From Euryarchaeota archaeon UBA124 (GTDB lineage: Archaea > Thermoplasmatota > Poseidoniia > Poseidoniales > Poseidoniaceae), in the NCBI GenBank assembly GCA_002502215.1, contig DAPT01000049.1, positions 1 to 9,444 on the forward strand: a DNA stretch of 9,444 bases, in the 5' to 3' direction. Of the stretch, positions 1 through 8,600 are shown one piece after another. Position 1 is the first letter of the stretch, and every line of letters starts with the position of its first letter. The translations under genes and the position numbers were made by a program. The notes below the pieces were generated by a model. The model saw only the letters and a program-made list of their open reading frames with translations. It was not told where the DNA came from and did not search any database.

Positions 1-155
1 GAAAGCAGATGACTTACATTGTATCCGTTTGCGAGTTTGACCGTAATGTGATCGCTTACAGCAGGAGGTAACACAACCCCTTCAATCTCAGTCTCACCAT
101 CGTGAGATAAGAGTTTGATACGGACGCAAGAACCTATGTCAGGACTGGTTGCCAT
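1..155 (-). CDS. gatD: GatD N-terminus, Glu-tRNA(Gln) amidotransferase subunit D (partial)
   Basis: Only the first 51 codons are present; the gene continues past position 1. The protein starts MATSPDIGSCVRIKL and continues with an E-I-E-G-V-V-L-P-P segment and then I-T-V-K-L-A-N-G-Y-N (residues 37-46). This order, a small beta-barrel with an 'EGxxxP ... KLxNGYN' signature, is how archaeal GatD proteins begin, ahead of their L-asparaginase-like domain. In the family, GatD releases ammonia from glutamine and GatE uses it to amidate Glu-tRNA(Gln) to Gln-tRNA(Gln); the pair is archaea-specific. The ATG at 155-153 is chosen as the first ATG in frame. The frame stays open further upstream into the tRNA end but offers no ATG there. 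No clear ribosome binding site is visible. The gene lies 40 bp downstream of a tRNA-Met gene on the same strand. The call rests on the N-terminal motif only, because the catalytic domain is outside the window. Confidence 0.72.
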   Translation of the reverse strand, partial: MATSPDIGSCVRIKLLSHDGETEIEGVVLPPAVSDHITVKLANGYNVSHLL

Positions 156-195
156 GGTGCTCGGACCGGTTTCCAGCCCTTCAACAATGCGATGG

Positions 196-326
196 TGGTG
201 CCGGGAGCGGGGCTCGAACCCGCGACCTTCGGATGTCTCAGACACCACAAGGGGCTTTGCACGTCATACGATCGCCTTGAAGGCTGCCCTATGAGTCCGA
301 CGCGCTACCAACTACGCCACCCCGGC
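196..326 (-). tRNA. elongator tRNA-Met (CAT) with intron at 37/38
   Basis: On the minus strand the acceptor GCCGGGG (326-320) pairs with TCCCGGC (206-200), including one G-T pair. The D-stem GCGT/GCGC, the anticodon stem TCGGA (300-296) / TCCGA (233-229) and the T-arm GCGGG-TTCGAGC-CCCGC all close. The loop reads C-T-C-A-T-A, giving anticodon CAT at 293-291, and position 38 is the A at 234 after the intron. Discriminator A is at 199 and CCA is encoded (198-196). Removing the 55-nt intron leaves 73 nt plus CCA, the normal length. Pair 1-72 is G-C and the anticodon stem lacks the three consecutive G-C pairs of initiators, so this is the elongator type. A tRNA-Ile2 whose CAT is modified to agmatidine is the main alternative, but an intron at 37/38 is common in archaeal elongator Met genes. 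A second CCA follows directly (195-193). Confidence 0.93.
235..289 (-). other. archaeal tRNA intron (canonical 37/38, bulge-helix-bulge)
   Basis: This is a 55-nt intron in the tRNA-Met gene. The exon segment CTCA (loop positions 32-35) pairs with TGAG near the intron's 3' end, giving the 4-bp central helix. On each side is a 3-nt bulge: TA^G at the 5' site and AC^A at the 3' site, each cut after the second base. Inside the intron GGCA pairs with TGTC to form the outer helix, and the anticodon stem forms the other. This matches the strict hBHBh' substrate of the archaeal splicing endonuclease, so the boundaries are well fixed. The intron has no room for an ORF or a nested RNA. Confidence 0.9.
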
Positions 327-423
327 CTGCCTTCGCCTGCGAAAACCCCCATTTGAAGAATGCGGGTTCAAACAGAAGGAATTCGACCGCATCCTTCATT
401 CACTCCCACTTATCCGAAGGGAC

Positions 424-1350
424 ATGGTCGACCTGTCAACAGCAATGACTGCGGCTCAAGGCGAGCGCCGTCAGCGAACGCAGGGTGGAGATGGCGAAAA
501 GAAGGTGCGTCGAACCGGGCGCAATCTCGGTCTCGAGGCCTTTGACCCTGTGAAACATGTGCAAAAAGAAAAAGCAGAAACTGCATCGATGTGGCTAGTT
601 TTGGGGTTCTCCTTGGTTGTGACCCTTTTGATGCGTTACGTACTGATGGATTCTACTGAACCGGAAAATTCGAGGATTTTGTACATTCTTCCGCTCACGT
701 GCGTCTTCCTCATTCCAACTCTGCATCGTACGCTGATGCCTGAGCGATTTGTTGAGCATTATGGCGGTGGAACGTGGTTTAAGGCAGCATTCTTACACAC
801 ATTTACTTTCCTTGCTCTTTCGTTCCTTCTCGTGAACCCACCTTTCGGTGACATCGCTGCACCAGAGCTTGCAAACAAGTGGACGGTTGTCATTGACGGC
901 GATGAGGACATTGAATATCCACATTCGATGGCCACATCCGGTGCGACGTTGACTTGGCACACCAATGGCTCAACGATTCTTACCGGAGACGCATGGTTGC
1001 TTTTCGCACTCATGGACAATGTAAATTCCGACGGGGCCATTGTCGAAGTCACTCGTGAATATCAAGCGAATGAAACGACTCGTGAGGATGACATTTCCTA
1101 CTGGACAAACAATTCAGATCGTATTGCAAACGGTACGTCATCATCGAACAGTTCCGTTCCGAACCTCACGCCGCACGGTGACTTGGATCAACCATTCTCA
1201 GTGTTCCTTGGAACCGATTTGGAAGAGGGAACGCACGAGATAGTTGTGCGAATCACGGAACAAGGTAATCCTTGGGAAAACGTCCAAGTCTACTCATGGA
1301 GTCTTGTCATATCCAGCGAGCCTGCTGTTCAAGACAACATATCGGAATGA
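424..1350 (+). CDS. hypothetical three-helix membrane protein with sequon-rich outer domain
   Basis: I do not recognise this 308-residue protein. Residues 1-50 are hydrophilic and basic (runs such as GERRQR, EKKVRR), consistent with a cytoplasmic N-terminal tail. Three hydrophobic segments follow, at about 55-75 (MWLVLGFSLVVTLLMRYVLM), 84-100 (ILYILPLTCVFLIPTL) and 118-138 (FKAAFLHTFTFLALSFLLV). From about 150 to the end the chain is polar, acidic and beta-like, with W-T-V-V-I and I-V-V-R-I strand-type stretches. It carries seven N-x-S/T sequons (N181, N216, N229, N236, N242, N247, N305). Positive charges before helix 1 and sequons after helix 3 suggest N-in, C-out topology with an exposed, possibly glycosylated domain. 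The start ATG at 424 follows a purine-rich GAAGGGAC; an ATG at 445 (residue 8) is a plausible alternative. It is divergent from the tRNA and convergent with the small ORF and rfcS. No function is proposed. Confidence 0.75.
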   Translation: MVDLSTAMTAAQGERRQRTQGGDGEKKVRRTGRNLGLEAFDPVKHVQKEKAETASMWLVLGFSLVVTLLMRYVLMDSTEPENSRILYILPLTCVFLIPTLHRTLMPERFVEHYGGGTWFKAAFLHTFTFLALSFLLVNPPFGDIAAPELANKWTVVIDGDEDIEYPHSMATSGATLTWHTNGSTILTGDAWLLFALMDNVNSDGAIVEVTREYQANETTREDDISYWTNNSDRIANGTSSSNSSVPNLTPHGDLDQPFSVFLGTDLEEGTHEIVVRITEQGNPWENVQVYSWSLVISSEPAVQDNISE

Positions 1351-1523
1351 CGGTTGAGAATCGTTTCAAACACGGAATCAATTTTTTTCGACAATCGCAA
1401 TTCGCTGGTTCGTTGATTTAATCGTTGCAAACGATACGTTCGGATAAAACGAACCAATGGTGTCCAAGAAAGGATGTCGAGGAGGGTTTCGAGAGATTTG
1501 TTCATGACATGGCGAGGAATCAC
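1329..1523 (-). CDS. possible small basic protein (64 aa), doubtful
   Basis: A 64-codon frame sits in the 222-bp space between two convergent genes, on the rfcS strand and 50 nt after the rfcS stop. It begins at GTG 1523, or as a 58-residue form at ATG 1505 (MNKSLETLLDIL...). An AGGTGA sequence upstream of the ATG could act as a distant ribosome binding site. The predicted peptide is basic and looks helical and amphipathic: LETLLDILSWTPLVRFIRTY, then an Arg/Lys/Gln-rich stretch. Codon choices resemble those of the neighbours. Its last 22 nt overlap the 3' end of the convergent membrane protein gene. I recognise no family. Shadow ORFs of this length arise by chance, so the call depends on conservation in relatives. 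Confidence 0.3.
   Translation of the reverse strand: MIPRHVMNKSLETLLDILSWTPLVRFIRTYRLQRLNQRTSELRLSKKIDSVFETILNRHSDMLS
1382..1388 (+). terminator. T-tract, probable terminator of the membrane protein gene
   Basis: There is a run of seven T residues on the plus strand, 32 nt after the TGA stop of the upstream membrane protein gene and with no strong hairpin in front of it. Archaeal RNA polymerase commonly terminates at short T-runs alone, so position and orientation fit. The same bases would encode Lys-Lys in the antisense small ORF, so the run may instead be a coding coincidence. Confidence 0.4.
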
Positions 1524-1572
1524 CTATTCACGTTATTGATGGCGACAGGTGTTGAAAAGTGAAAGTGAATTA

Positions 1573-2529
1573 TTAATCGCGTAGCATTGCAACAAGTTTC
1601 GCTGTCATAGCATCGAGCTGAATCCGTTCTCCACCGCCCTCTACAAGGCGATAATCGACTTCAGCCATGATTTCTGTCAGGTCAAGTTTGTTCAATTCCG
1701 ATATGAAATCCACATTGTACAACTCGCGATGAAGTTGACCAACAAAATCTGTACCCGCAAGTCCGTATTTGTTCAACAAATCTTGAAGACGTCGTCGGGC
1801 GACATGAAAACCATCGTCTTTGCAGGCCATGATGTATTGATGGAGGGCTTCAGGTGGAGCGGTCGCAGAGGTTTCGTAGACAATTGATCGAGTGATTGTA
1901 TCGCTAATCGCTGCTGAAACTTGGAGGGCCGTAATTGCTCTTCTCAAATCACCTTGAGCAATCTTAGCGAGTGCTTCGGCTGCATCCTCCTCGAGTGTGA
2001 CGTTTTCTGAGCTTGCAACATGCTTGACTTGATCGAGAACCTCTGAGTCAGCAAGTGGACGAAATCGGAACACTGCACAACGTGATTGAATAGGTTCGAT
2101 GACTTTTGATGAGTAGTTGCAAGACAAAATGAAGCGACAGGTTTCGGCATATTGTTCCATTATTCTTCGTAATGCACCCTGCGCATCGTTGGTTAGTGCA
2201 TCGGATTCATCGAGAAAGATGATTTTGAATTTGGCATCACCATAGGGCTGTGTCCGAGCGAATTGCTTAACCTTCGATCGAATTTTATCCAATCCTCGTT
2301 CATCGGATGCATTCATTTCGAGCAAATTATCTCGATAATGTTCTCCAAAAACATCCTTTGTAAGCGCCATTGCGGCCGTGGTCTTGCCTGTGCCTGGTGG
2401 CCCAGCAAAGAGAAGATGAGGGAATTCTTTATGCTCAGCATACACCGCTAAACGGCTTACTACGGAGGCTTGGCCTCGAATTTCATCAACACTCTGAGGG
2501 CGATGTCGTTCCACCCACAGTTCGCTCAT
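1573..2529 (-). CDS. rfcS: replication factor C small subunit (clamp loader ATPase)
   Basis: The protein has 318 residues from the chosen start and is an AAA+ subunit of the archaeal clamp loader, which opens the PCNA ring and places it on primer-template junctions. In order: the RFC box-like N-terminus LWVERHRPQSVDEIRGQ (4-20), Walker A GPPGTGKT (43-50), the MNASDERG segment (72-79), Walker B FLDESD (105-110), sensor 1 SCNYS (136-140), the SRC arginine-finger motif (149-151) and sensor 2 GDLRRA (193-198). A C-terminal collar domain of about 100 residues ends LVAMLRD. Length is typical of archaeal RfcS. Walker B reads DESD rather than the usual DEAD; both acidic residues are kept. An in-frame ATG at 2562 would add 11 residues not seen in the family, so MSELWVERHRP at 2529 is preferred. 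The large subunit gene rfcL is not in the window. The gene diverges from the giant surface protein gene. Confidence 0.96.
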   Translation of the reverse strand: MSELWVERHRPQSVDEIRGQASVVSRLAVYAEHKEFPHLLFAGPPGTGKTTAAMALTKDVFGEHYRDNLLEMNASDERGLDKIRSKVKQFARTQPYGDAKFKIIFLDESDALTNDAQGALRRIMEQYAETCRFILSCNYSSKVIEPIQSRCAVFRFRPLADSEVLDQVKHVASSENVTLEEDAAEALAKIAQGDLRRAITALQVSAAISDTITRSIVYETSATAPPEALHQYIMACKDDGFHVARRRLQDLLNKYGLAGTDFVGQLHRELYNVDFISELNKLDLTEIMAEVDYRLVEGGGERIQLDAMTAKLVAMLRD

Positions 2530-2591
2530 GAAACCAAGAGATTGGCGAGCATCTTTCAACATTCGGTTGGATTTTTTTGGTACAAAGTTGG

Positions 2592-2611
2592 CGCCCCCCT
2601 AAAGGGGGGCG
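2592..2611. promoter_or_regulatory. perfect GC hairpin in divergent rfcS/giant-gene intergenic region
   Basis: An inverted repeat CGCCCCCC-TAAA-GGGGGGCG makes an 8-bp stem of G-C pairs with a 4-nt loop. It sits in the 121-bp region between the divergent start codons of rfcS (62 nt away) and the giant gene (40 nt away). No T-run follows on either strand, so it does not look like a terminator. It could be an operator for a dimeric regulator, a leader hairpin in one of the two transcripts, or a mobile GC palindrome. Just beside it, 2571-2578 reads as A7T on the minus strand. That might be a weak TATA-like element for rfcS giving a short leader to the ATG at 2529, but I could not identify convincing BRE/TATA boxes for either gene. 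Confidence 0.45.
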
Positions 2612-2650
2612 TACGCCGAATCAGTGATAACCTCCCACACCTTAGGTCGA

Positions 2651-5600
2651 ATGAGCGCCATGAGAAACAGTACCACAAACCGAAATGTCTTCACTGCTTT
2701 GACATTAATTCTGATGTTCCTTCTTGCTGATGTGTTTGTCCCATCTGCCTTCCCTGCACCGGAATTGCTGGAAGAAGAACCAACCGTGCAACGCGTCGTT
2801 TCGACAATCAATCCTTCTCTCGACACATACATCGACTCGGACTATCCAAACGATGACTATGCAAGCGAGGACACTGGACTTCTGGGTGCATCAGGAACAA
2901 GCGAGGCGCGCCTCCTGATTTCGTTCCCACTCAACTACGCTTCAACTGATACCATTCATTCAGCACGTCTGGATCTTGTATGTTCAAACTCAGGGCCGAC
3001 CAACGGACTTGTTGTTTATCCCGCTTCGACGAGTGTCACATGGGATGAAAACGCTACATGGAACTCTCGTGACGGGCTTTTAATGTGGGCTGAACCGGGT
3101 GCAGATGATGGCTTAGACCGTTCGGATTGGGAGCCTCCTGTCGTAACTTCTCCACTTGGTCCGTCAGGCGGTTCATCGAGCGTTCAACTGAACGTTACGG
3201 CATTGGCTCAGAGCGCTGTCGCATCAGGTGCATCCGCATTTGAACTCCTGGTTTCTGCTCACGGTTCTCAATACGATTGTGCTATGAATGAAACCCTCAA
3301 CGCAGCAGACCGCCCAAGTCTTCGAGTGGACTCTTCCACAACAACAGCCGGCTCAGGTGGCCAAATATCCCCGGACTTTGTCGACGATGGTGCGCCTCTC
3401 ATGTCGGGGGATTTCATCCTCTCTGCGGACTTAACGCCGAGCATGACATGGTCCGGATTCTCAGGAATTATGGCTGAGGTACAACTTTCCCTTAACGATG
3501 GGTTCAAGAGCGAACAAGACAACTACAATTGGCTGTACAATTCAGATGTGCATGCATCGAGTTTCACGTTTTCAGGAACCACAGGTTCTGTTGATATTCC
3601 ATCCAGTGATGCTTTTGAAAATGGAACATACATGCACTACAGAATGCGAGCAATGGATTCAACCGGTACCCTGAGTTCGTGGACGAGTGGTAATTTCTTC
3701 CTACCAAGTCACGATGTCACGCTCAACAACGACGGCACAGCTTCGATTACAGTTGATGTTGATGATTTATCAACCGATTTTGTCTTTATTGAAGATGCTG
3801 TAGCCGATGAACACAGTAAGAATACAAATTATGGTTCTTCAGCCACACTGGAAGCCAAGTTATCGTCAAACAAGGAGTCGATACCCCATTTCAGACTATC
3901 ATTCGATGCATTGGGAATGCATTCAAACGCCACAATTCTCGATGCTTCATTGGATCTAACTCGCTCCACTTCGAGTGGTACAGCAACGTTGGCATTGCAC
4001 GAAATGGACAACGATGGGTCATGGATTGAGGGCGAACTAACGTGGCTACGAAAGAAAACCAATCAATGGTGGAAGAGCGGTGGTCGAGGACTACTCAGCA
4101 ACGCCAGTGATTCAGGCGTCTTCGGGTCGCAAACTTCTGATGACTTTTCATTTGATTTGACCACGGTCTTGCAACAACATGTCGATAATGGAAACACGGG
4201 TGCAATCGATTTTGCACTAACCACGCGTTCTCAAAACGGTGCTTATGCCGCAAACAATGGCGTGGATTCGGTTACATTCCACTCTTCAGATGCAACCAAC
4301 GACGATGATAAGCCACGCCTTTACATCAAATACGACTGGTCAACACCTGTCACGGTTGCACCATCACTCACTTCTCCATGGGACGGAGAGTCATTGTGGA
4401 ACCAGACAGGACATAATTTCACTGGAAATACGACGCCAACACTCACATGGACAGCGTCCACCTCGTCCTCGTATGACATGATTTTCGAACTATCGACCGA
4501 TCCGTTGTTCCACAACCGTGTAGCGCTGATCGATACTCGAACTGACACTGACTTTGCCCCATCGGATGGAGAATTAAGTTTCACGGGCTCTGAGAGTCTT
4601 GAATCAGGCCACATGTACAACTGGCGAATGCTTCACGTCGATTCTGACGGCCGTCACGGAGAATGGTCGTATTCCTCGTTCCTCATCAGTGGTATGAATT
4701 CAACCTGGCTGGGTGGCGATCGATACGAATTCCGATTGAAACAAGGGAACGCGAGTTCGGACGGCCTCCACCCTGCATGCGCAGATACCTACATTGATTC
4801 CGGCATGCCGAATTCGAACTACGGTACTGAGACGGAATTGCAAGTTTCCTACAACACGATCCCCTCTGAAACCACGGTGTTGTTTGGATGCGACCTTTCC
4901 GCAACCTTCCTACCGACAGGCTACGCTGTTGAATCAGCGAATCTTGAGTTCTACCTCAGTGACTTCCCCTTCGGCACCCCTGTTGTGGGCGCCTGGGAAA
5001 ACACACAACACGATTGGACGGAAGAAGGAGCAACATGGGCAACCTATGACGGAACAAACACATGGAACAGTGTTGGTGCAAAAGGAACCGAGCGGTCCTC
5101 ACTTCTCGACACAGTCACAATCGGTTCTGGATTTACATCCAGCTCCTCCGTAAATTGGAACGTTACTCTGGCGGTTCAGAATGCGATGCGTGACAACCAC
5201 TCTGCAGATTTCATTCTGGGAATCGTTGGTGCAGGAAGTGGACAGATTCGTGACGTGCTCTTCCATCCCGGTACTGCTGCAGAGGCGAAACGCCCTGAGT
5301 TATCCTTTGTGTATGTCCCGGGTTCAAACGCAATCCCAACCGAACCTGTACCCGTCACTCCGCTCAACGGAACATGGAGTGTTGCACCCGGAATCAATCC
5401 TGAGCCAGTTCACCGTCCGACGATGAACTGGACCCATTCATCGTCTGTGAGCATCAGCGGCTATGCTGTTCAAATGGATACCTCGAACTCGTTTGACAGC
5501 AACGACATGATGATTGAGACATCATGGTCCAATTCTGGGTTTAACATGGCGAACGATTCGTTTACGCCAACCAATGATTTGGATGATGGGAAGACATGGT

Positions 5601-8600
5601 ATTGGCGTGTTCGAGCCATATCCTCAACAAACCAACTTGGCAATTGGTCAGAAACCTTCCATTTCAAACTCCCTTCACTGGTTACTTGGAACCTCTCGTC
5701 AACCAGTGCGGCAGTTGAGATACGCCACCATGAGGCCATGCCAGACCTCCAACTTCCTCACTTCATCGACACATGGGTTGCTGAAAGCGGGGTCGAAGGT
5801 CAGCAAAATCATTCCAGCTCCACGACGCTCAAGGTTGGTGCATTGGGAAGCGGTTATCATACGAGTGCGCTGATCAAGATTCCTTTGAATCAAGTACCAA
5901 ATCCGAGCAACGCACGTGTCACCAACGCTGAATTATCGATGTGGGCACAAGCGGGGTCTGATACGAACGTTCAGATCGCAGTCCGTCCGGTCCTGCAAAC
6001 ATGGACAACAGGACTCAACAATTCGACCTATGACGGTACCAACAGCTGGTCTGCCGACGGTGGCCGAGCCATCGGTTCCGATGTTGGCTCATTGAGCGAT
6101 CTTAGCGAATCTGCATCAGCCGATTGGATGGATTGGGATGTAACGGAGTTGGTGCAGGCTGCCCTCGCCAACGGTGACTCTTATCTCTCTGTTGCATTGA
6201 TGACGAGCGATTCATCCGATGACCTCATCACCTTCACCAGTAGCGAAGGTTTGTCGACGCAACGGCCGTGGTTGAATCTCACATGGACAGATGGGACCGC
6301 AGCGATTCCAAGCGTTGCAGCAAGCAATGCTTTGCCCGCGGATGGTTCGATCGAGTGGAATTTGACTGGGCACGTTCCTGAGCCCTCGACTCGACCTACC
6401 ATGTCGTGGACGCACTCCAATGCAGCCAACGTCGATGATTGGAAGGTCTTCATCCAAAACGACCCAACGGATATCATGGAAGGATTCTCGATTTACGACT
6501 CTCGAGCCGAACCAGCCTTGTTCGATTTGCAAACCCTTTCCTTCCAACCATCGAGTGACCTTGCAACCAACCAAAGCATTCGTTGGTTTGTTCAACCCGT
6601 GAACGATGAGATGCTCGGACCTCGCTCGACGAGTTCGGTCTTCCACATTCCACATGATATAGGAAACGAGATTAACAGTACGTGGGGTTACATCAATGTC
6701 TCAGAGGGCGGATTTTTACCGACTCTGAACGAACCTTCTGGCTTTTTAATCGACACATCCCTCGACTCGGGGGCCTCCAATGTAAATCTCTTCAATTCTG
6801 GAACAATAAGCGTCGGTCGCTCAGCGTACAGTAGCGGTACTTCGCAGCGTTCATCGTTCATTGTTTCCGTTGACCTAACGAAACTACCAATCAACGGCAC
6901 CTATGAAATCATGGATGCCTTCTTCACGATGAATACAAAATCCACTGGTTACGGAGAAGTGTTTTGGAGTGCATCGCAGATTAACACAGCCTTCGATGGT
7001 GATGCCAACTGGAACAATGCAACCAACTCGACCCAATGGAACACGCCCGGTGCTTATCACTCAACGGACACAGACATTCCGTTTTCCCCAAGCGAAGAGG
7101 TTTTCTGGGATGACCCGTACCAAACCGGTGGCATCACCGGTATGTTGCAGCAAGCGGTAGCAAACGGTGCGACAAGTCTTGACTTCCTCGTCCAAGCTGA
7201 AGAAAATGATAGCAGCGTTGATGGCAGAATTGACATGTACTCAAGCAACGAAGTAAGTGCAGATCTTCGTCCATCGCTCAACATCACCTACAGAATGACC
7301 AATCCTTACGTCGCATCAAACCCAACTGGATTGTTACCTGTCGACGGAGCGACTCTCTGGAATCTTTCAGAGCCCCGACCTTCAGGAGCAGATGAAGTGA
7401 ACATGACGTGGACGCCTCCGTCCTCGAATCAATCAGGATACGTCCTGTGTTTCGGTGGCGATGACAGAATGGTACGGGGTTCATGTATCGACCTGGGTAA
7501 TTCTACACAACTGAGCGAAAGTGATCTCATTTGGGATGCTGCCACGACAACGTTGATGCTTCAAGAGGCAGAAGATACAGGCGACACATGGGTTTATTGG
7601 AGAACATTGTCCTATCAAGGTGTTGTTGACGATTACATTCGGCTTGGTGAATGGTCGCAAGTTAACAAATTCCGAATTCCTGAAGACCAAGGCTACGATG
7701 ATGGAGCAGGAAATCATACCATAAATCTCTCGAGTGGTTCCATCTTCTCAGACACAGGATTGTTACCCGATGCACCGGACACCTACACAGTCTCTTCGGG
7801 ACTAAATACCAATTTTGGAGGCAGTACGACGCTCAAACTTGGTGCAAGTTCATCGGGTGACCATGAAGTCTTCATTGAGTTTGATCTATCACAGATGCCA
7901 TGGCCCAGTGCAATGACTCCGACCTCGACAATGCTCCAATTGTACCGCACCCAGGTCGCCGGCGTTTCACCACTAACGGTCAGTGCGCATGCATGTTCCA
8001 CCTTTACTGAATCCGGCGTCACTGCGCTTCAACCGCCGACCTGCAGCACGACTGAAATTACACGCTCAACACTCTCAGTGACTCCTCCGTCTGGATGGCT
8101 CGAATGGGACATTACATCGCTTGCACAATCGAATATTGCAAACGGTAATCAAACGATGACCATCCAACTCAAGATGGTTGGTTCAGGAAGCAGTCTCCAT
8201 ACCTTTGCCTCTGGTGAATATGCAACGGAGTCCTTGCGGCCAACACTTCGAATCGACTACGTCGACAACGTTGCGGGTGTTGTTCCTCCTGCTCAACCAG
8301 TGCTCCTCTCTCCACTCGACGGTGCAGTTTTGTACGATACGACGAACAATCTGTTGGAGTCACTCGATAAGCCAGTTCTGAATTGGAACACAGTTGCTGG
8401 GGCAACGGGATACATCGTTACAATTCGTAACGAATCCGGCCAATACACCTTCAAGTCGGCGACCTCAAGTCAGATAACTGGTACAAGTTTCACTTTCGCA
8501 GACGCGATTGATCGAGGCTCCACCTTTGAGTGGTGGGTTCAAGCTGTTAACGGATCCATCCCTGGTCCCTCTTCATCTCGATGGATTGTTGGAATCGGCG

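Noticed and set aside
360..545. A 61-codon plus-strand ORF at the start of the membrane protein gene
   Set aside because: It overlaps the longer frame at 424, is highly basic and low in coding character, and ends without domain features.
759..1052. A 97-codon minus-strand ORF inside the membrane protein gene
   Set aside because: The plus-strand frame has coherent helices and sequons; the antisense peptide looks random and has no family features.
2530..2562. An 11-residue N-terminal extension of RfcS from ATG 2562
   Set aside because: The family begins close to the W-V-E-R-H/Y-R-P motif; the extra residues MLKDARQSLGF have no counterpart that I know.
2592..2611. The hairpin as an intrinsic terminator
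   Set aside because: No T-run follows on either strand, and it lies between two divergent starts where no transcript should end.
2599..2832. A 77-codon minus-strand ORF covering the giant gene's start and the hairpin
   Set aside because: It is antisense to the signal peptide and first module, and its C-terminal end runs into the palindrome. Nothing supports it.
4321..4620. A 99-codon minus-strand ORF, with many similar ones antisense to the giant gene (for example 5470-5739, 6212-6655, 7481-7717)
   Set aside because: All lie inside the plus-strand giant frame, whose domain motifs are clear. They have no recognisable motifs and are expected shadows of a long Ser/Asp-rich gene.
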